From Onchidella celtica (taxonomy: Eukaryota > Mollusca > Gastropoda > Systellommatophora > Onchidiidae): a stretch of DNA of 64,000 bases. The DNA is taken from assembly GCA_963931925.1 (NCBI GenBank), contig OZ007570.1, forward strand, positions 71,828,421 to 71,892,420, in the 5' to 3' direction. This document shows, one piece after another, positions 11,057 to 22,650 of this stretch; the first letter of the stretch is position 1; the number at the start of each line of letters is the position of its first letter. A program made the translations under genes and the position numbers. The notes below the pieces were generated by a model. The model ran no database searches, was not told where the DNA came from, and was given only the letters and a program-made list of their open reading frames with translations.

Positions 11057-14000
11057 CTATCTTCCAGAACCCAGATACTCTGGTCTCTCATGAAATCTCT
11101 GCAGCATATTAACATGGAGAACCTTAACAGATCCATCAATCTGAATAGCATAATCCACCTTCGAAACGACTCGCTCAATAGTATACGGACCTTTCCATGT
11201 CATTAATAACTTATTATGATCCGTAGGCAATAACAACAAAACCTTGTCTCCTGGCTTAAAAAGTCGCAGTTTGGACCCTCTATCTTTATAGTTTTTTGCT
11301 CTTTTTGAAGCGATACTAGAAGCTTCTTCCGCAATAGTGCGCGCTGAAGATAATCTCTCTCTTAAATCAACAAGATACTGAAATACTGAAATTTGCTCAT
11401 CGTCTCCCGATGATGGCGACGTCATCATGTCCCGAAGAACATCAGTTGGACCCCTAGGACTACGACCATACAACATCTCAAACGGAGAGAATCCTGTTGA
11501 CTTCTGACGTACCTCCCTATACGCAAATAATACTGCAGGGATATATCTATCCCAATCTTTAGGGCGATCAGCAGCTACCTTACGCAACATCGACTTTAGC
11601 GTCGAGTTTAGTCTCTCGCACATGCCATTAGCCTGCGGGTGATATGGGGTGGTAGTGATGGGCTGTATGCTAAAAAAACGAAACAATTCCTTCATCATAT
11701 CCGACGTAAATTGTGCGCCTCTATCAGACAAAATCTGTTCCGGTATCCCCACTATAGCGAAGATTCCAAACAACGCTTCCGCGACTGCCTCTGGCGTTAT
11801 GGTACGAAGAGGAACTGCCTCTGGCCATCTCGTAGCATTACAAATGACCGTTAAGAAAAATCGATTCCCCCTATCGGTAGCTGGGTGAATGGGGCCAACA
11901 AGGTCAATCGAAACCTTCTTAAAAGGCTCCGAAACCGTGGGGATATTTTGAAGAGGAGCCTGGGGTGTACGACCCTTGTGCGTCGTCTTTTGGCACGCAC
12001 TGCACGTCTTACAATATAACCGTACATCTCTGTGGATTGATGGCCAAAAAAAATTCTTGAGGACTCTTTCTTTGGTTCTAGTTATTCCCATATGACCCGC
12101 TAATGGGACATCATGGGCCAAACGCAATACTGTTGCAATTAGCAACGCTGGCACAACGACCTGCTTTAGAACGGAAGCCACTGTGACATGCTTACGGAAC
12201 AGAATGCCCCCCTGGATAAGAAAGGAAGATGAACCGTTCTTATACTTCCTCGCCTTCTCATCTCGCGACTCCTGAAAACATGGACTAAATGATGGATCCT
12301 CCTTTTGTAATTTCGCCAAGCGCTCTGGTGTGATATCTAGGTTGACCGCTGGCGTCGCCAAAGGTCTAATTTTACCCTTATCAGCTACCTGTCGACGTGT
12401 CTCGACTGCGGCACAAAAGTCAATACCTTTAGACTCTGACCATGCCTGTACATGCTCTCTAGAAGGGGAAACTACCCGTGATACATTACCAATGATGAGC
12501 TGGGCGCCTGGGAAAAACCCAACGACTGCTTCGACTTCCCCGCTAAGAAAAGGTGTATCAATCACTATCTTTGCCATAGGTAATTTCTCAATGGCCCCTG
12601 AAAATTGAATGCATGGGACAGTCTCACCTGTAAGCTGTGACTCGTGAATGCAGTCTCTATGCACTCCCACAATGGTAGATCCCGTATCACGCAAAACCGA
12701 CACCGGTTCGTCCCCAACAAACCCCGGATAAACCCTAAGACCACCCCCTGTATGACATGAATTAATAACGGGGATCTTTCTCTCACAAGGTAAAACACCG
12801 GAAGATAATAATTTCTCACAACTCGGACACTTAGAATACTGTCCGCCTCCGTTGTCCGATGTCACACACGCGGCCGCATGCTGAATTTTATTAGGCGAAT
12901 ACCGAGTAGGGCCACCATAACTGCCATCAATATTCGCCGCTATCCTCTTCGCAGGACAATTAACCCTAATGTGATCTGCTCTTCCGCAGTTCCAGCATTT
13001 CGCGGCCCTACACTCCCGTGAAAAATGACCTACGCGTCCGCAAGTCCAACACTCCGCTCCCTGTGTTCCGCAAGACCTGGGTCCCCGTGACCCATCGCGA
13101 CGGGAACTAAAGTCCCTCTGCCCTCGATCATCGGCAAAGGTTACGAAACGCCCTCGGCCATTACCGCGACCTCGCCCTCCTGCTCGGTCAAACTTAACGG
13201 CCCCATATGGAGGTGATTGGCAATACCCCCTACGTGGGACCTGGGCTTGCCCATTAAAGCCACCACGCTGACGCGACCTGTCTCCACTACGTCCTGTCGG
13301 CGACCCCTCAACAACGGCGACGTAACCAGCATCCTGCACGTACGCCCTCGCCAATGGCTTGGACGGATGTGCCGTACGGTATGCTTCCGCCAACTTTGAC
13401 GCCTCCTGCACCGTCGCGGGTTCGTTTTCTTTAAGAAAAGCCACTAAATCCTTATGGCGCGACGCGTATAGCTGGTCACGGATCATTAGGTCTTTCAATT
13501 TAGCAAAATCTGCGCCAACATGTGACAAGTCCAACCAGTTCGTGAAATACTCCGTCAATCTAGCGACGAAGGCAGCAAAGTCCTCCCTAGTATCCGCACG
13601 TGCTCGCCTAAACTTCTCCCGGAAAATTTCCTCCGTACGCGCAAATCGGCGAAGCAGCAAGGACTTCAGCTTATCGTAATCATGCACGTCTTCGTGCTGT
13701 AACTCTTTAAAGTAGGTTAACGCTCGACCCTGCAATAAGGATGCCAGGTACGTGGACCATACTTTCTTATTCTCACCCCATTGCAGTTGTGCATTTAATT
13801 CGAACCTGTAAAGGAAGGCGTCTATATCATCCTTCTGGTCGTCGAACGTAGGCAGCTTAATCCGAAACAAACCTTTACTTGGTCCCTGCCTCTCAACTGT
13901 TTCCGTTGGCGCTTCCTTCTTGCTTTCCAACTCGGCAATTCTTACTCGCGCCTCTCTCTCATGCTCCTTATCCCTAGCTTCTCTCTCATGCTCTTTATCC

Positions 14001-14128
14001 CTAGCTTCTCTCTCTTTAGCACGCTCATCGCGCAACTCCGCCTGCTGCTCCTTAATCCAGCTACGCAGCTCCTCTCCTTCAACGCCAAGTTGCATACCTA
14101 CTTTCATTAGTTGCTGGAGCTCCGCCAT
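11057..14128 (-). pseudogene. Gypsy A gag-protease-integrase part
   Basis: A 1023-codon frame. The N-terminus is a charged Arg/Glu coiled-coil stretch (repeated AREARDKEHE-like units). A retrotransposon gag domain follows (LYRFELNAQLQWGENKKVW, then ALTYFKEL), then two CCHC knuckles (CWTCGRVGHFSREC and CWNCGRADHIRVNC). The aspartic protease signature is VLRDTGSTIVG. Then come the H2C2 zinc domain (HMGITRTKERVL, CKTCSACQ), the integrase core with D-D-E residues in SIDLVGP, LSDRGAQF and ANGMCERLN, and a C-terminal chromodomain-like/GPY-type segment (LMTWKGPYTIERVV). Fossil copy within a broken element. Confidence 0.9.
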
Positions 14129-15071
14129 TTCACGGATTTATAATTATACAATTTGAAATCTATAATAACTGTCTGTGCACCTACTATAAACGACGCGACC
14201 CGAGACCTGAAATGATACCACTACAATAACAACCACTATTTTCAAATGCAATTCAAAACATACCTAACTGAACATTTCATAGCATACTCTCTAACTAATT
14301 CTATGTTCATAAAATGTATAGCACTATTAGGTAACAAAAGAGAAAAGAAAAGACAAGAATGAGCAAATTCAGAAGAAGGACCACAAGGACATCAAAGACA
14401 ACGAACCAGACTAGGACAAAGGCTTCTTAAAAAAAAATTATAATGGGAAAAAAAAATGCAACCTAACTACGCCGATTACACTACAAGGTACGAACAAGAA
14501 CAGAGCCTGAAAAAAAGAACGTATATACAGATAGGTAAGAGGGGACAAGAGAATACGTCTTCCTGCAGAAACAGAGAAGATATCGACGCTACAACTAACC
14601 AATGACAAAGCCCTAAAGAACTGTTCACTGTGATGAACGCGGTTCCACGTTTAGCCCACCTCCCGAAGAGGATAAACCAAGTTCACCACAGCAACCCCAC
14701 TCCACCGCCCGTATAATCTATAACAACAACAACAGCAAAAACAGAGAAAAAGACAGATGAAAAGACAGCCCTCAATCCAGGGCACAAAATTTTTAGTTCA
14801 CTTAACTTTCACGTTGACTTTTTACTCGGAGCTCTGGCTGCTTGACTCCTCAGGCTGGCACACACACTGTCTCTCTGAAAATTTAATTACACATTAGTAC
14901 ATATTTATAGCAATACATGTATCAATACATATTCATAAATATACATAAATCATATCATAGTGAAATTCCCATTCATCCAACGAACAAAAGATAACAGCAC
15001 AATTTCCTACCACAACAGAAATACAACTAAACGGACGAATACACAATGTCAAAATGACCACAGGTAAACAA
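14129..15071 (-). other. Gypsy A leader (untranslated)
   Basis: About 0.95 kb between gag and the primer site, A-rich on the plus strand, with no open frame of note. The equivalent in Gypsy B is 51988-52898 and clearly related. Confidence 0.75.
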
Positions 15072-15085
15072 CGGACGAGCCCCCA
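15072..15085 (-). other. Gypsy A primer-binding site (tRNA-Pro type)
   Basis: Minus strand TGGGGGCTCGTCCG starts one base inside the 5' LTR edge. These 14 bases equal the start of the well-known murine leukaemia virus primer site, which pairs with tRNA-Pro. Present once here, four times in Gypsy B. Confidence 0.75.
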
Positions 15086-15086
15086 C

Positions 15087-16220
15087 TGTAACAAATTCCA
15101 GACTGGAATAGGTACTTATTATGACAGGACAACAATCACGAACGAACAAGTATAACACTTAACAGAACAACCAAGCAGACTCACACATTTATTATACATA
15201 AATATAAAGATATACGTGCAATTACATAGGTTACATTATTCAATTCAAATACCATCCAATGGTCATTATTCCCAACATTCATTCTTTCTCCGAGTCCACA
15301 ACCCGATAGTTACTTTTCTAATTATGCTCCGGCCTCAGCCTCACATCAATGTATGTACTACTTGCGGGCCTATCTTACTGGCTCCTGCTCAACCTAACCT
15401 CAATATCTTAATCTCACCTCAATATCTCAATATCACCTCAACATCTTAATGTCACATTAATATCTCAATTCATACGTCCCTGTCTGTGGCCAGACTGCCA
15501 CGAATAATGTGCCCTCGCTGTCCTGCGCGACAGCTTCACTCAAGCTGGACTGTGGGTAGCCTTCTGCTCAACCCCTGCATCTCACTTATGCTGGCCTATC
15601 CCCGGCACTAGTCTCTCCACCACGGGTAGCCTCCCGGCCCGACCCCGGCACAAGTCCGCTCACCGCGGGTGGCTTCTCTGCCCGACCCCGGCACCTATAA
15701 GAATAACATTACATCTCTATAACACCATACAATTACTACCCACTTCACCACTCATTACGAATCATCAAGTGTACACACAACAGTCCACATTTCACTCACC
15801 ACACATCGGCACTTCTCTACGGTAACACACCTCCACCGTATTACACAGTACTCAGATTAGGCTAAGAATCCATGATCCTACTTACATCTATCGCTCATTG
15901 CGCACATCTCTATACACAGTAATCAATGACTTTCACATTCCTCACATATAACTTATTTACATCATGGTCATAGAAGAATATATTACATCAATCATCACAA
16001 TTATCAATCCTTATAGTTCAACCTACCAGTCATCACTGGAATACACACAAACTCCCGAGTCTTCCGACTGCTCCCCTTATGTCTGTCCCCTTGGACTTCT
16101 CAACTTGCAGTGATCTGACAATTCAGATCTTGCCTTGTCTAAGCTTCAACTCACTCACAACATGCACGCTTCAAGTCCCCTTCCCCGCACTTATTGACCC
16201 TCGCTCACTCGCTCGTGACA
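15087..16220 (-). repeat. Gypsy A 5' LTR
   Basis: 1134 bp, same ends as the left LTR. It is followed by the target copy TATAG at 16221-16225. Confidence 0.93.
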
Positions 16221-16225
16221 TATAG

Positions 16226-16745
16226 CATTTATAATAGCGCATATCCATTTAAAATGCTCTATGCGCTTTACAGAAACAACATGTCAACCACAAAGCAGAA
16301 TGGAGCTGCCTGCGAAGCGCTCAACATATTGCACTGGTTCTTTCTCTCTCGCTGTCTCGCTCACTCTCTCTCTCTATCTCAGAGCAAATTGTAACGTAGC
16401 CTGTCAGGCGCAGTTCACAACTCAAAACAGTTCACAACTCACAGCAGTTCACAACGCACATCAATTCACACAACACACAACTCAAATAATATTTGAATGT
16501 TTATTAATAACAATATATATTTGATAATGAATAATAAATTCTGGCGGGGGGGGGGGGGGATGATATCGATAAATTTTAATCTATTAATTTCAATTTTCAA
16601 TTTTGCCCGGGCAGCGGCCTTTCGGCCTGCTCTTTACGATTTCCAACTGCCAAGGTATCTTTAACGTGCGCAACGTGCACACGGGCCCTCCGAATTTTTT
16701 CGTCCTTATCCGAGAAGACTAGGTACTCAATCCTACTCATGTGAC
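16226..16745 (-). mobile_element. SINE-like composite, inverted left arm
   Basis: The reverse complement matches 18400-18890: 'tcttctcggataaggacgaa', the 'cgcacgttaaaga' block, a 'gttgtgagttgtg' repeat, an AG-rich run, and 'gcgctattataa' at its 3' end. The tRNA-like head is absent because this copy is cut off at about 16745. Its (aat)-type tail lies at 8460-8496, separated from the body by Gypsy A. Confidence 0.75.
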
Positions 16746-16959
16746 GACACATTGCGAAGGGCTTTCTTGGTGAGCTTCAGTGTTGCTTTTAGTATAAACT
16801 GAGTTCCAACGAGCAGTATCACTTTTTACTTGGACCCATATAAAAGCTCTACCGGGTTCAGATCACAATGATAAGGAGATACTCTAAGGACCTCGTGGCC
16901 ATGCTCCCGAATTACACAGTCAGTCTTCTAGACAGTGTTCGTTTTAAACTGTTTCACTA

Positions 16960-18230
16960 AAACTTAGAGTTCAGTATTTTTCATGTTCGAGTATGTTATA
17001 GAATGGTCCTGAAGCCATTTTTCCATTTCTATGTTTGTGTTCGATGATGTTGGGGCCTTGAAGTCAGGATGTTTCTCAGAATGATATGCAGCGGTGTCCA
17101 TGATGATGCATGTTGGAACTTCAAGACTGGGTAGCTGGCATCCACGCAACCAATCTTCAAATATTTAAGCATTCATTTCTGAAATGAAAGTCCCGGTCGT
17201 CAACATGACATGATGTGAAGATTTGTCACAGCCGTCTACAAAACCCGTGTTTTCACCGCCGGCATGGAGAACAATGATACTTTGACCGGTGCCAAGGGGC
17301 GTGTTTCTTCCGTCACTTGCGTCCTCTGATGTCCACTTCTTGGACGGTTGATGGTTGACAGAGACCCACGTCTCATTAAATTAGATTATGTCCCACCCTT
17401 CCCTCCGCCCGCTTTGTATGGATGTCCCTGCACAGAAGCAACGGCAAAATTCACAACTCCGATACAGTCAAATGTTTCTAGGGGAGTCAAGATCAGCTGT
17501 TAGGGCATGTGCTGGCCAACGGAAGCCAGTTTCGCCGGACATCGGCTGCCACAGCCACGCTCTGATCTCAAAGCGCAAAAAGTGGCTTGCGCACAGTCGG
17601 GCCAAATTTCAGGTCCGTATTTTTACTGTGATATTTTATGTCTGTCAGTTTGAAACTGTTCATGCGATGCACAAAAATCCTGGCCGGGGAGAAATATGTA
17701 AGTACAAGTTTAAAGAAAGGAATAACAGGTCAAATTACAGTTTTTTTGTTTTTTTTTAGTCAGCACCGTTAAACATTCCCACACAAGACAGTCTCCACTC
17801 AATCCAGGTATTTCCACCTAGCGGCAACAAGATCAGATCTCTGCTCCAGGAATCTTCTTCCACTTTTTTATGTACTGGAATTTAAGCCGAAGGTCTTCAC
17901 TTCTGAATGCAAAGTTCCTCTCCTGGGGCTAAGATTATGCGTTACCTCAAGAGTATGTCTCAGTAGTCTTAGTGTAAGATATATTTTGTCTTCGAATAGT
18001 TTGAATAGGCATATTTCTATTATGTCAAAGTCAAACGTGTCCAATATTGGATTTTGGCCTTTTCTACTATTTTTCTTTATATCCGGCAAGTCGTTCTGCC
18101 AACGTTTGAGTGTAGTGGTTTTTACACCCAAACATGCACAGGTACGTTTCAGGGGATAGTTTAAAGAAACTTGAAGGCTTTTGTTTTTTGGCTTCGTCTT
18201 CGTGAAAAGTAAGTGCACTATGAGCCATTT
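16960..18230 (-). pseudogene. Decayed IS630/Tc1-like transposase
   Basis: A minus-strand fossil in several frames. Near 18090-18150 it has a helix-turn-helix (LKRTCACLGVKTTTLKRW), followed by LDTFDFDIIEICLFKLF, the linker found in eukaryotic IS630-type transposases. Near 17358-17380 the first catalytic block reads FNETWVSV, with N where D is expected. Near 17085-17112 the second block reads IIMDTAAYHSEK, with its D kept. A third acidic block is not clear. Several stops and frame changes make it inactive. It lies between two inverted SINE-like composites, and the transposon's own ends are not visible. Confidence 0.7.
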
Positions 18231-18277
18231 TCTTCACCTGCGGATCATACTGTCTGGGCATTGTGACCATGTTATAT

Positions 18278-18879
18278 GGGGACAATGTGGTCTAGAGGCA
18301 GGGTGCTCGCCTCTCATGCCAAGGGTCCCGGGTTCTAAACCCGGGCAGTGCAGGCATGTTGGAAATTGGGATTTTTCTAATATTTTCAAGTCCCTGATCC
18401 TATTGGGGGGTAGAATCGAGTACCTACTCTTCTCGGATAAGGACGAAAAAATTCGGAGGGCCCGTGTGCACGCTGCGCACGTTAAAGACACTTTCGCAGT
18501 TGGAAATCGTAAAGAGCAGGCCGAACAGGCCGCTGCCCGGGCAAAATTGAAATGAATAGATTAAACTTTATCCATATCATCCCCCCACCAGCAACAACAA
18601 AACTTATCATTCATTATTAAATATATATTATTATAATAAATATTCAAATATTATTTGTATTTTGAGTTGTGAGTTGTGCACTATTGTGAGTTGTGTACTG
18701 CGCCTAAAAGGCTGCGTCACAATTTGTCTGAGATAGAGAGAGAGTGAGCGAGATAGTGAGAGAGAAAGTAGCAGTGTAGTGTGTTGAGCGCTTCTCCGGC
18801 GCTCCATTCTGCTCTGTAGTTGACAGGTTTCTTCTGTAAAGCGGATAGAGCATTTTAAAAATGGATATGCGCTATATAA

Positions 18880-18921
<42 letters not shown>

Positions 18922-18925
18922 GTGA
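18278..18925 (+). mobile_element. tRNA-headed SINE composite with (aat)n tail
   Basis: The head at 18278-18350 is tRNA-like, with an A box TGGTCTAGAGG (18288-18298) and a B box GGTTCTAAACC (18331-18341) set in a CCCGGG stem, so a pol III promoter is present. A conserved body follows ('ctcggataaggacgaaaaaa', 'cgcacgttaaagaca'). The second part has 'gttgtgagttgtg' repeats, an AG-rich run and 'ggatatgcgctatataaa' leading into (aat)n at 18882-18920. The two parts may be two units fused into one. A truncated inverted partner lies at 16226-16745. Confidence 0.8.
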
Positions 18926-20249
18926 TGGTAATTCAGCATCCTGTCACGTTTCAATTGGATCTGGACAGGTAGAGTTCACCATGTGAAAAAAATTAGTGTG
19001 CTTTTAGTTTTCTATGAATTATTTAATTTCTGCTGGATATACACTATGGTTGATGGAAGTGCACCATCTGTCAATTGGATGATTAAAATGTTTGTTTGTT
19101 TTTTCTTCTGTTTGTGTTCTTTTCCGGCCTTTTCTCTCTGCATCATTGTAACTTTGTATGTAATTTTTCTGACAAATCAAGCACATTTCTGGTTTTCAAA
19201 AATCAAAATAAAAATCAGACGACTTTACATTTATGAGTCTCATAGTTATTTCATACCTTGCCACTAAGCGTATGTCAGGGATGCCAAACAAAAAAAATAC
19301 GTGAACTCATAAACAACCAATTATATTTTTTTTAAAAACGATAATAATATTTACTGGCACAAGTAAAATTACTGTTAAAAGAAAACTGTTTAAGTCTAAT
19401 CATATGAATTTGAATGGATTTTCAATTCTATTGCATATCAGTGCTTTTAAACCGATTTATTTCCTCTAAAATGTATCTTAATTTAATTTAGAATGTATGT
19501 ATTAACCCTAGTCTTGCGCGAGGCCGCCATGGAGGCCTAGAGTCCTCAAACCGTCAACCACGCTCGGCCACGTTATTGCTCCTCATATTGTAACCCTCAT
19601 CCTGCGCGAGACCACTTTTGTGGCATGGCAAGTCTACGTCTTTTATTCTTTACTTGGTTGCTCCCACTGATCGTTTTCTTACGCCCATTCCGGTTGTTCA
19701 TTTTATTTATCCTGTCACCCCTACTACATCTAACAAAATGGTAACGTCCGATGAAATGTGATAACCATTTGTCATTCTCATGTAATTGTTCTGGCAGGTG
19801 AGAGCTTTGAACTGGAGAAAATCAAAGGGAAACTTTAGACTTTAAATGCCAGTTGCTCTATGATTAATGATTAATGCTGCATAAGGGTATCTGTTGGTAG
19901 CTTAGACAAAATGATTGACTTTGTTGTGGGTTGGTTGTCTTATTTGATATGGTAATTAGAGAGATATTCTGTTGCGCTGAGGTACATGAATGTACTGTAG
20001 GAGCTGGAGATCAAACCTCTTGTCAAAGTCATTGAGAAAGTTGGGCTAGGAAAACAAAAATAATGCAGATCGGGCTTTGAAGCAGTAGGGGGAGGGGGAG
20101 GGGAATGTCATGCTACACACCAGGCAGTTCATACAAGTTAAGTACCTGGCTTGACAAATAATTTATCCACCTATTTTATTTATGGCCTAACTTAGGGACA
20201 AGAAAGGACAGGCCTCTTGGGTAAAAATATTTTAAAAGACGTCATAAAA
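18926..20249. other. No recognisable gene
   Basis: AT-rich. An open frame at 18983-19267 is an A/T-rich chance frame. Near 19502-19640 two related modules ('ccctagtcttgcgcgaggcc' and 'ccctcatcctgcgcgagacc') stand about 95 bp apart, the first directly after TTAA. This is weakly suggestive of a TTAA-targeting transposon end. A G-rich patch lies near 20089-20103. Confidence 0.4.
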
Positions 20250-20540
20250 TAGGTTACGCCACTTTCGCCCCGGGTACAGACTGCTTGGGGGTGTAATCTG
20301 GCCCGCTACACCGGTACTATCGGATATGCCTATACAAGAAATCTCCTCTCTTGTCGTCACCCCTCTCCCTTCTCGAGCACTTTGACATGATCTAAACTCT
20401 TTAGTTTGTAGTTCAAATTGATGGAAAATAATGCTCTCCCCTCGTCTCTCTCCCTTACGCCATCCCTCTTCCTCCCCCGTCAATGTCCAAACCATAATTC
20501 ACAGACCGAACAAACATACCACTATGATTATGCACAGACG
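20250..20540. repeat. Repeat block shared with 63.35-63.70 kb
   Basis: The segment from 'gccccgggtaca' through 'tctcccttctcgagcacttt', 'gaaaataatgctctcccc', 'gtcaatgtccaaa' to 'attcacagaccga' recurs in the same orientation at about 63360-63690. A minus-strand frame is open in both (shared core SCQSAREGRGV and ESIIFHQ), but similarity continues beyond the frame. It may be a dispersed repeat or the far end of the lectin-region duplication. Confidence 0.65.
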
Positions 20541-22260
20541 TGCACGTTTTATATGAGACGTCTGTTATGAATTGAAGTGTTGGTATTTTAATATGTTATA
20601 TTGTGGTGTGTTTCGACTGCATATTTTTAATACTAGAATTTAACCCTCACTCCCAGGCCACGCCAAATACTAAAAAAACAAACTGAATAAATTTCATCAA
20701 TCAGGCCTGCAGGGCCACACTTTAATTACGTTAGTTACCCTAACAATTTCAACTAGATCTATATCTATTTATGTAGTAAGGATGAGAATCAACATCATAA
20801 AATCCAAAATCAATAGTACTCCATTATAGGTCTAGGTTTCTCATAATATCATTTAACTTCAATTCTAGCTAATTATCTAACTAATTATTTCTATTTCCAA
20901 GATCTGGACTGTATTACAATTGACATAGTCTCTGGAGACATCAGACTCTCATATATTTAACTGTATATATCTGGCCTAGCTCGCCAAGGTGACGTCGGCA
21001 CAGTTAAACATAACTCTTGGATGGGCTGGTAACTCCCAGCCTCACCCAGACAATTCAATCGCAATTATATCTTATACATTAAATGTAGTTGTAGCTCTAG
21101 CTGAAGTTTTTAACTATGCATTTCAATTCCTCGCACACTCCTTCTTGGTGGAACATCTTCTCTCCTCTGGATAATCACTCACGCCTCATCTTAGATTAGA
21201 TCTAGTAGTCACATCATGTGCTTGATCAAACAGTTAAATTGATGGCGAACTCACCATTAACCCTGATTCATAAGAATCAGGTAAATCAACAAGAGCTTTG
21301 TTTTTCTCAAAACAGCCATATTCATAGATCTAAATGACTAGATCCACATCTAGTCATATCGTGGGTAAACGATTCGTTCAAGTAGAATCACACTGACTCC
21401 TTCGCAGTAGGATAGTCTGCTTGGAATTAAAAAAGTAGTTTCCCCCGCAGCCGTATATTAACCGCTCTTTTCTGCCTTACTGATTAATACGCCTACTGTG
21501 GTTGGCTAAAAAAATAACCGCCAAATGACGTCAATAGTCCCCACTACAATTACAACACGGGGCGCCAATTTTCATTAATGCCCTATTATCTTTTATCTAA
21601 GTATTCACTATCTTCTCCATACCCTACATTCGTTGACTTTTTCTAATCTATGCATAAAAATTCAGCAATATCCTATTTACTATTTCTATATCTACGCCAT
21701 CTTGTCATCCCATATTTCACTCTTCTGACGTCATAGACGTCGGCAATTAAGGTCACCACTATTCACTAATTGGGTTAATTCAACAGGGGAATTTTATTCT
21801 TAGGCCACTGTATTAAATCATGACAACGTCCAATCGTACACAGACAGGGATATGAATAATTTTGAAAACGTGACTGACATTCACTAATGACGTAGCGTCT
21901 GTTAACTAGGAAGTTTCACAGTTTACACAAACAGAAAAACAAACGTGAACTACATTAAGATAATTCGGGGTTTATTCTAGAATAGCCTTGACTATCCGAA
22001 AATATTCTAAAAGGTCCCTGTTGATAGCCTTTTTTGGGGGGGGGGGGGGTGGATTTGATAATTTGGCATTCCATGGCCTACGAGGTTGATTGATTATTGG
22101 TCACTGACCACAGATCCAACAAGATACATATATTTAGAAAATAAATAAAATGTCATATAGAACGGCTTAAATATGAGGTGAGACTTTAAGGCCCCTTGCA
22201 TCTTCACATTTTTTAGGCCCGGCCGTTACTTACGAAAGGTTGCCCATGTCTGCTCTAGAA
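20541..22260. other. Unassigned AT-rich sequence
   Basis: No domain recognised. A 'ggggcgccaatttt' motif at 21560 and a 14-base G run near 22035-22048 stand out. CCC-flanked TTAA sites at 20640 and, in inverse, at 21772-21778 are noted without a call. Confidence 0.4.
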
Positions 22261-22332
22261 TTTTTGAGAGACAATGGTCCACTGGTCCACCCTGATTGTG
22301 GCCATTACTGTGTGCACGGTTGCCCAAGTCTG

Positions 22333-22500
22333 CTGGATCAAGTGCTCAGTTCTTTGGCTTTTTGCTGGTCTCAGCCTGGGGTTGTCGCCCCCTGGTCTTG
22401 ATTTTCTTTTTCTTTTTGTTCTTCTTTCTTGTCTTTGTCTCGTCTCCTGTAGTGTCTTCTGGTGTGTCTTCTGTAGTGTCTTCTGGTGTGACAGGCGCCG
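22333..22500 (-). other. Possible terminal exon: Thr/Asp repeat then basic tail
   Basis: The minus strand is open from beside the transposon edge to a stop near 22350. It encodes PVTPEDTTEDTPEDTT, then GDETKTRKKNKKKKKIKTRG and QPQAETSKKPKN. Such a sharp acidic-to-basic switch with an internal repeat is typical of a real, disordered protein tail. However, the DNA is also simple (AAG/AGA-rich), no acceptor can be placed, and the TIR element begins only nine bases upstream. Family unknown. Confidence 0.3.
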
Positions 22501-22508
22501 AAAAAGTT

Positions 22509-22650
22509 AGTGGACTGACAGCCTGAAAAAACCACTAAAACCTGCACTTCTTATTAGGAAGGAACTACTTGGCATAGCAATACTTTATACCAAACAAAAA
22601 CATTTTAGGGTAGGACACAAGTTGTGGCTGCATTATTTGACCCTAATTTG
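22509..22650 (+). repeat. Left terminal inverted repeat
   Basis: Pairs with 27155-27294 with several mismatches and small gaps. The best-kept core is 'acacaagttgtggctgcat' near 22615-22634. Confidence 0.7.

Larger units (their letters stand above)
8502..16220 (-). mobile_element. Gypsy element A, full length, Gmr1-like
   Basis: A complete LTR retrotransposon of about 7.7 kb with 1134-bp LTRs at both ends (8502-9635 and 15087-16220) that begin TGT and end ACA. It is flanked by the 5-bp target duplication TATAG (8497-8501 and 16221-16225). Parts in transcription order on the minus strand are the 5' LTR, a tRNA-Pro-type primer site, a leader, gag with two zinc knuckles, protease, integrase, reverse transcriptase, RNase H, polypurine tract and 3' LTR. 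Integrase precedes RT, the order known from Gmr1-like elements of the Ty3/Gypsy group. The element is broken in pol, with perhaps two or three breaks. About ten LTR differences by eye (near 99 percent identity) indicate a recent insertion. It sits in the tail of a SINE-like composite. Confidence 0.92.

Noticed and set aside
12330-13679. Plus-strand frames in Gypsy A (and the like in Gypsy B)
   Set aside because: Antisense shadows of gag and protease.
18278-18350. tRNA gene
   Set aside because: A and B boxes are good, but it is the head of a 600-bp repeat with an (aat)n tail, so it is a SINE.
18983-19267. 94-codon hydrophobic protein
   Set aside because: An A/T-rich chance frame with no context, start signal or family.
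21555-21580. LTR-element primer site (ggggcgccaatttt)
   Set aside because: No LTR edge or purine tract could be paired with it on either strand.
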